Shown one piece after another: positions 13,450 through 13,939 of a stretch of DNA of 13,939 nt (the stretch's first letter is position 1; the number at the start of each line of letters is the position of its first letter). Source of the stretch: Peptococcaceae bacterium (GTDB taxonomy: Bacteria; Bacillota; Desulfitobacteriia; Desulfitobacteriales; Desulfitobacteriaceae); assembly GCA_031289815.1 (NCBI GenBank), contig JAITOS010000013.1:1-13939 (forward strand). The letters are read 5' to 3'. A program made the position numbers and the translations under genes. The notes beneath the pieces are model-generated. The model made no database searches. It saw nothing but the letters and a program-made list of their open reading frames with translations, and was not told the DNA's origin.

Positions 13450-13575
13450 CTATGCGGAAAGTCTCAGCAGCAAATTCTTATGAACAAACGGAGAAAAGCC
13501 AGCGCTAAAACCATAGCCCCAGAAACTAAAAAAGTAATACTGATTCAATTGGGCGGCTGTTCCACGTAAAGACAT
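13450..13575 (-). CDS. Aromatic-rich leader peptide of aroF (attenuator control peptide)
   Basis: This 41-residue ORF reads ATG to TAG on the minus strand and is too short for normal gene calling. Residues 13-23 are YYFFSFWGYGF, and Phe27 and Phe30 follow: in total seven... counting residues 13-30 there are three Tyr, six Phe and one Trp. GGAGG ends exactly 6 nt before the ATG (13582-13586), and a consensus promoter lies 39 nt before it. The ORF stops 26 nt before a terminator hairpin in front of DAHP synthase. Known leader peptides (TrpL, PheL, HisL) have clustered codons for the end product; here the codons are for all three end products of the pathway. Stalling at aromatic codons when charged tRNA is scarce would be expected to relieve termination. 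The C-terminus LLLRL may matter for spacing. Confidence 0.88.
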   Translation of the reverse strand: MSLRGTAAQLNQYYFFSFWGYGFSAGFSPFVHKNLLLRLSA

Positions 13576-13613
13576 TCTGCGCCTCCGCTGTTTACTACTA
13601 TTAACTGAACCTC

Positions 13614-13642
13614 ATTATAAAGGTGAATATTCCGCCTGTCAA
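13614..13642 (-). promoter_or_regulatory. Consensus sigma-A promoter of the aroF leader with UP-like A-tracts
   Basis: TTGACA (13637-13642), a 17-nt spacer and TATAAT (13614-13619) on the minus strand match consensus at all twelve positions. Two seven-A tracts (about 13644-13650 and 13654-13660, minus strand), about ten bases apart, lie just upstream and resemble an UP element. The expected start is near 13606, giving a leader of about 240 nt before aroF. Such a strong constitutive promoter suits control by attenuation rather than repression. Confidence 0.93.
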
Positions 13643-13719
13643 CCTTTTTTTGCTATTTTTTTGTTATTTTGATCCACGTAGGATAATGTCCCAGTACCGC
13701 ACGTGATTTTGTCTCGGTG

Positions 13720-13776
13720 TTGATCAGGCAGGAGGGGATCATGTAGAATATACCTCGCCACAGAAGAAAGCGAGGT
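13720..13776 (+). promoter_or_regulatory. Possible plus-strand promoter and start-proximal hairpin
   Basis: TTGATC (13720-13725), an 18-nt spacer and TAGAAT (13744-13749) form a fair sigma-A match on the plus strand, divergent from aroF. A 7-bp hairpin ACCTCGC/GCGAGGT with an 11-nt loop (13752-13776) follows immediately, where the transcript would begin. An AGGAGG at 13730-13735 precedes an ATG that is followed directly by TAG (13741-13746), probably chance. Confidence 0.35.
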
Positions 13777-13939
13777 GACTGATATCAGAAAGGCGGATGG
13801 GTTCGTCTGCTCTTGCTGGGGACCGCGAAGGGCGGACGGTTCCGCTTTTCGTCCCGCTGCGCCGTCCTGGCGCCAAGGGTCGCGCTCGGCGTCCATGCCG
13901 CGCGTTGCGCGGAACCGGCCGCCCGTCGCGTGGCGTTTG
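13777..13939 (+). other. GC-rich structured edge region, truncated by the window
   Basis: The last 160 bp rise sharply in GC content. The plus-strand RNA can form an 11-bp hairpin CGAAGGGCGGA-CGGU-UCCGCUUUUCG (13826-13851), with two G-U pairs that favour this strand, flanked by GGGA/UCCC, and further right CCGCGC-GUU-GCGCGG. Two plus-strand frames (from GTG at 13775 and ATG at 13797) stay open to the edge, but neither has a well-spaced ribosome site and open frames are expected at this GC. It may be a structured RNA, a repeat or the start of a gene; I cannot tell. The 85-codon minus-strand frame here overlaps the aroF promoter and is not called. Confidence 0.3.

Noticed and set aside
12454..13569. 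Long 371-codon plus-strand frame opposite aroF
   Set aside because: It is antisense to the well-supported aroF gene and its leader, has His/Arg/Gln-rich composition typical of a reverse-frame shadow, and shows no ribosome site or domain.
13369..13610. T-box riboswitch as the control of aroF
   Set aside because: The leader lacks the T-box sequence and is occupied by a translated aromatic-rich ORF, which explains it better.
13730..13746. AGGAGG followed by ATG-TAG (a start-stop element) on the plus strand
   Set aside because: It lies between the putative -35 and -10 of the same strand, so it would not be in the transcript; probably chance.
13639..13896. 85-codon minus-strand frame at the right edge
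   Set aside because: Its end lies inside the consensus aroF promoter and it has no ribosome site or recognisable domain.
1..13939. CRISPR arrays, insertion sequences, phage genes, attachment sites
   Set aside because: No regularly spaced repeats, transposase or integrase motifs, or long terminal repeats were found on either strand; the tRNA cluster shows no nearby integrase or duplicated tRNA end.

Overview
The window reads as a chromosomal stretch of a spore-forming, anaerobic Firmicute. A diderm member of the Negativicutes (Sporomusa/Anaeromusa-like) fits best, but that is inference. Supporting signs are the gerM–rph–rdgB/murI gene set, an oxygen-sensitive 2-hydroxyacyl-CoA dehydratase/activase pair, strong AGGAGG ribosome sites mixed with GTG/TTG starts, sigma-A-like promoters, tRNA genes with encoded CCA, and roughly 50-55% GC. 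All convincing genes lie on the minus strand, so the biological order runs from right to left. No IS element, phage gene, CRISPR array or rRNA was seen.

Right end (13.94-12.13 kb): a GC-rich edge with possible plus-strand transcription, then a consensus sigma-A promoter (TTGACA-17-TATAAT) firing leftward into a leader of about 240 nt. The leader encodes an unannotated 41-residue peptide packed with Tyr, Phe and Trp (YYFFSFWGYGF at residues 13-23), followed by a 10-bp terminator hairpin and then aroF (DAHP synthase, first enzyme of aromatic amino acid synthesis). This has the layout of a ribosome-mediated transcription attenuator sensing all three aromatic amino acids. A long A-tract/U-tract hairpin lies downstream of aroF and probably terminates it.

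Middle (11.79-2.40 kb): a GerMN-domain lipoprotein gene, then a tightly packed eight-gene run. It contains an OmpR-type response regulator, a HAMP histidine kinase, a MacA-like adaptor, a MacB/LolD-like ATPase, a MacB-like permease, glutamate racemase (murI), a single-subunit 2-hydroxyacyl-CoA dehydratase/double-cubane-type protein and its ATP-dependent activase. Gaps are short and several stop and start codons overlap. This suggests that an envelope-stress-type two-component system and exporter are co-transcribed with a peptidoglycan precursor enzyme and a low-potential reductase of unknown substrate. Four consecutive genes in the run use GTG or TTG starts.

Left end (2.27-0 kb): a small zinc-ribbon protein with its own -10 box and terminator, then rph and rdgB (overlapping), then a tRNA-Pro/Arg/His cluster with its own promoter and terminator. 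The familiar murI–gerM–rph–rdgB neighbourhood therefore appears here with the exporter, two-component and reductase genes lying between its members.
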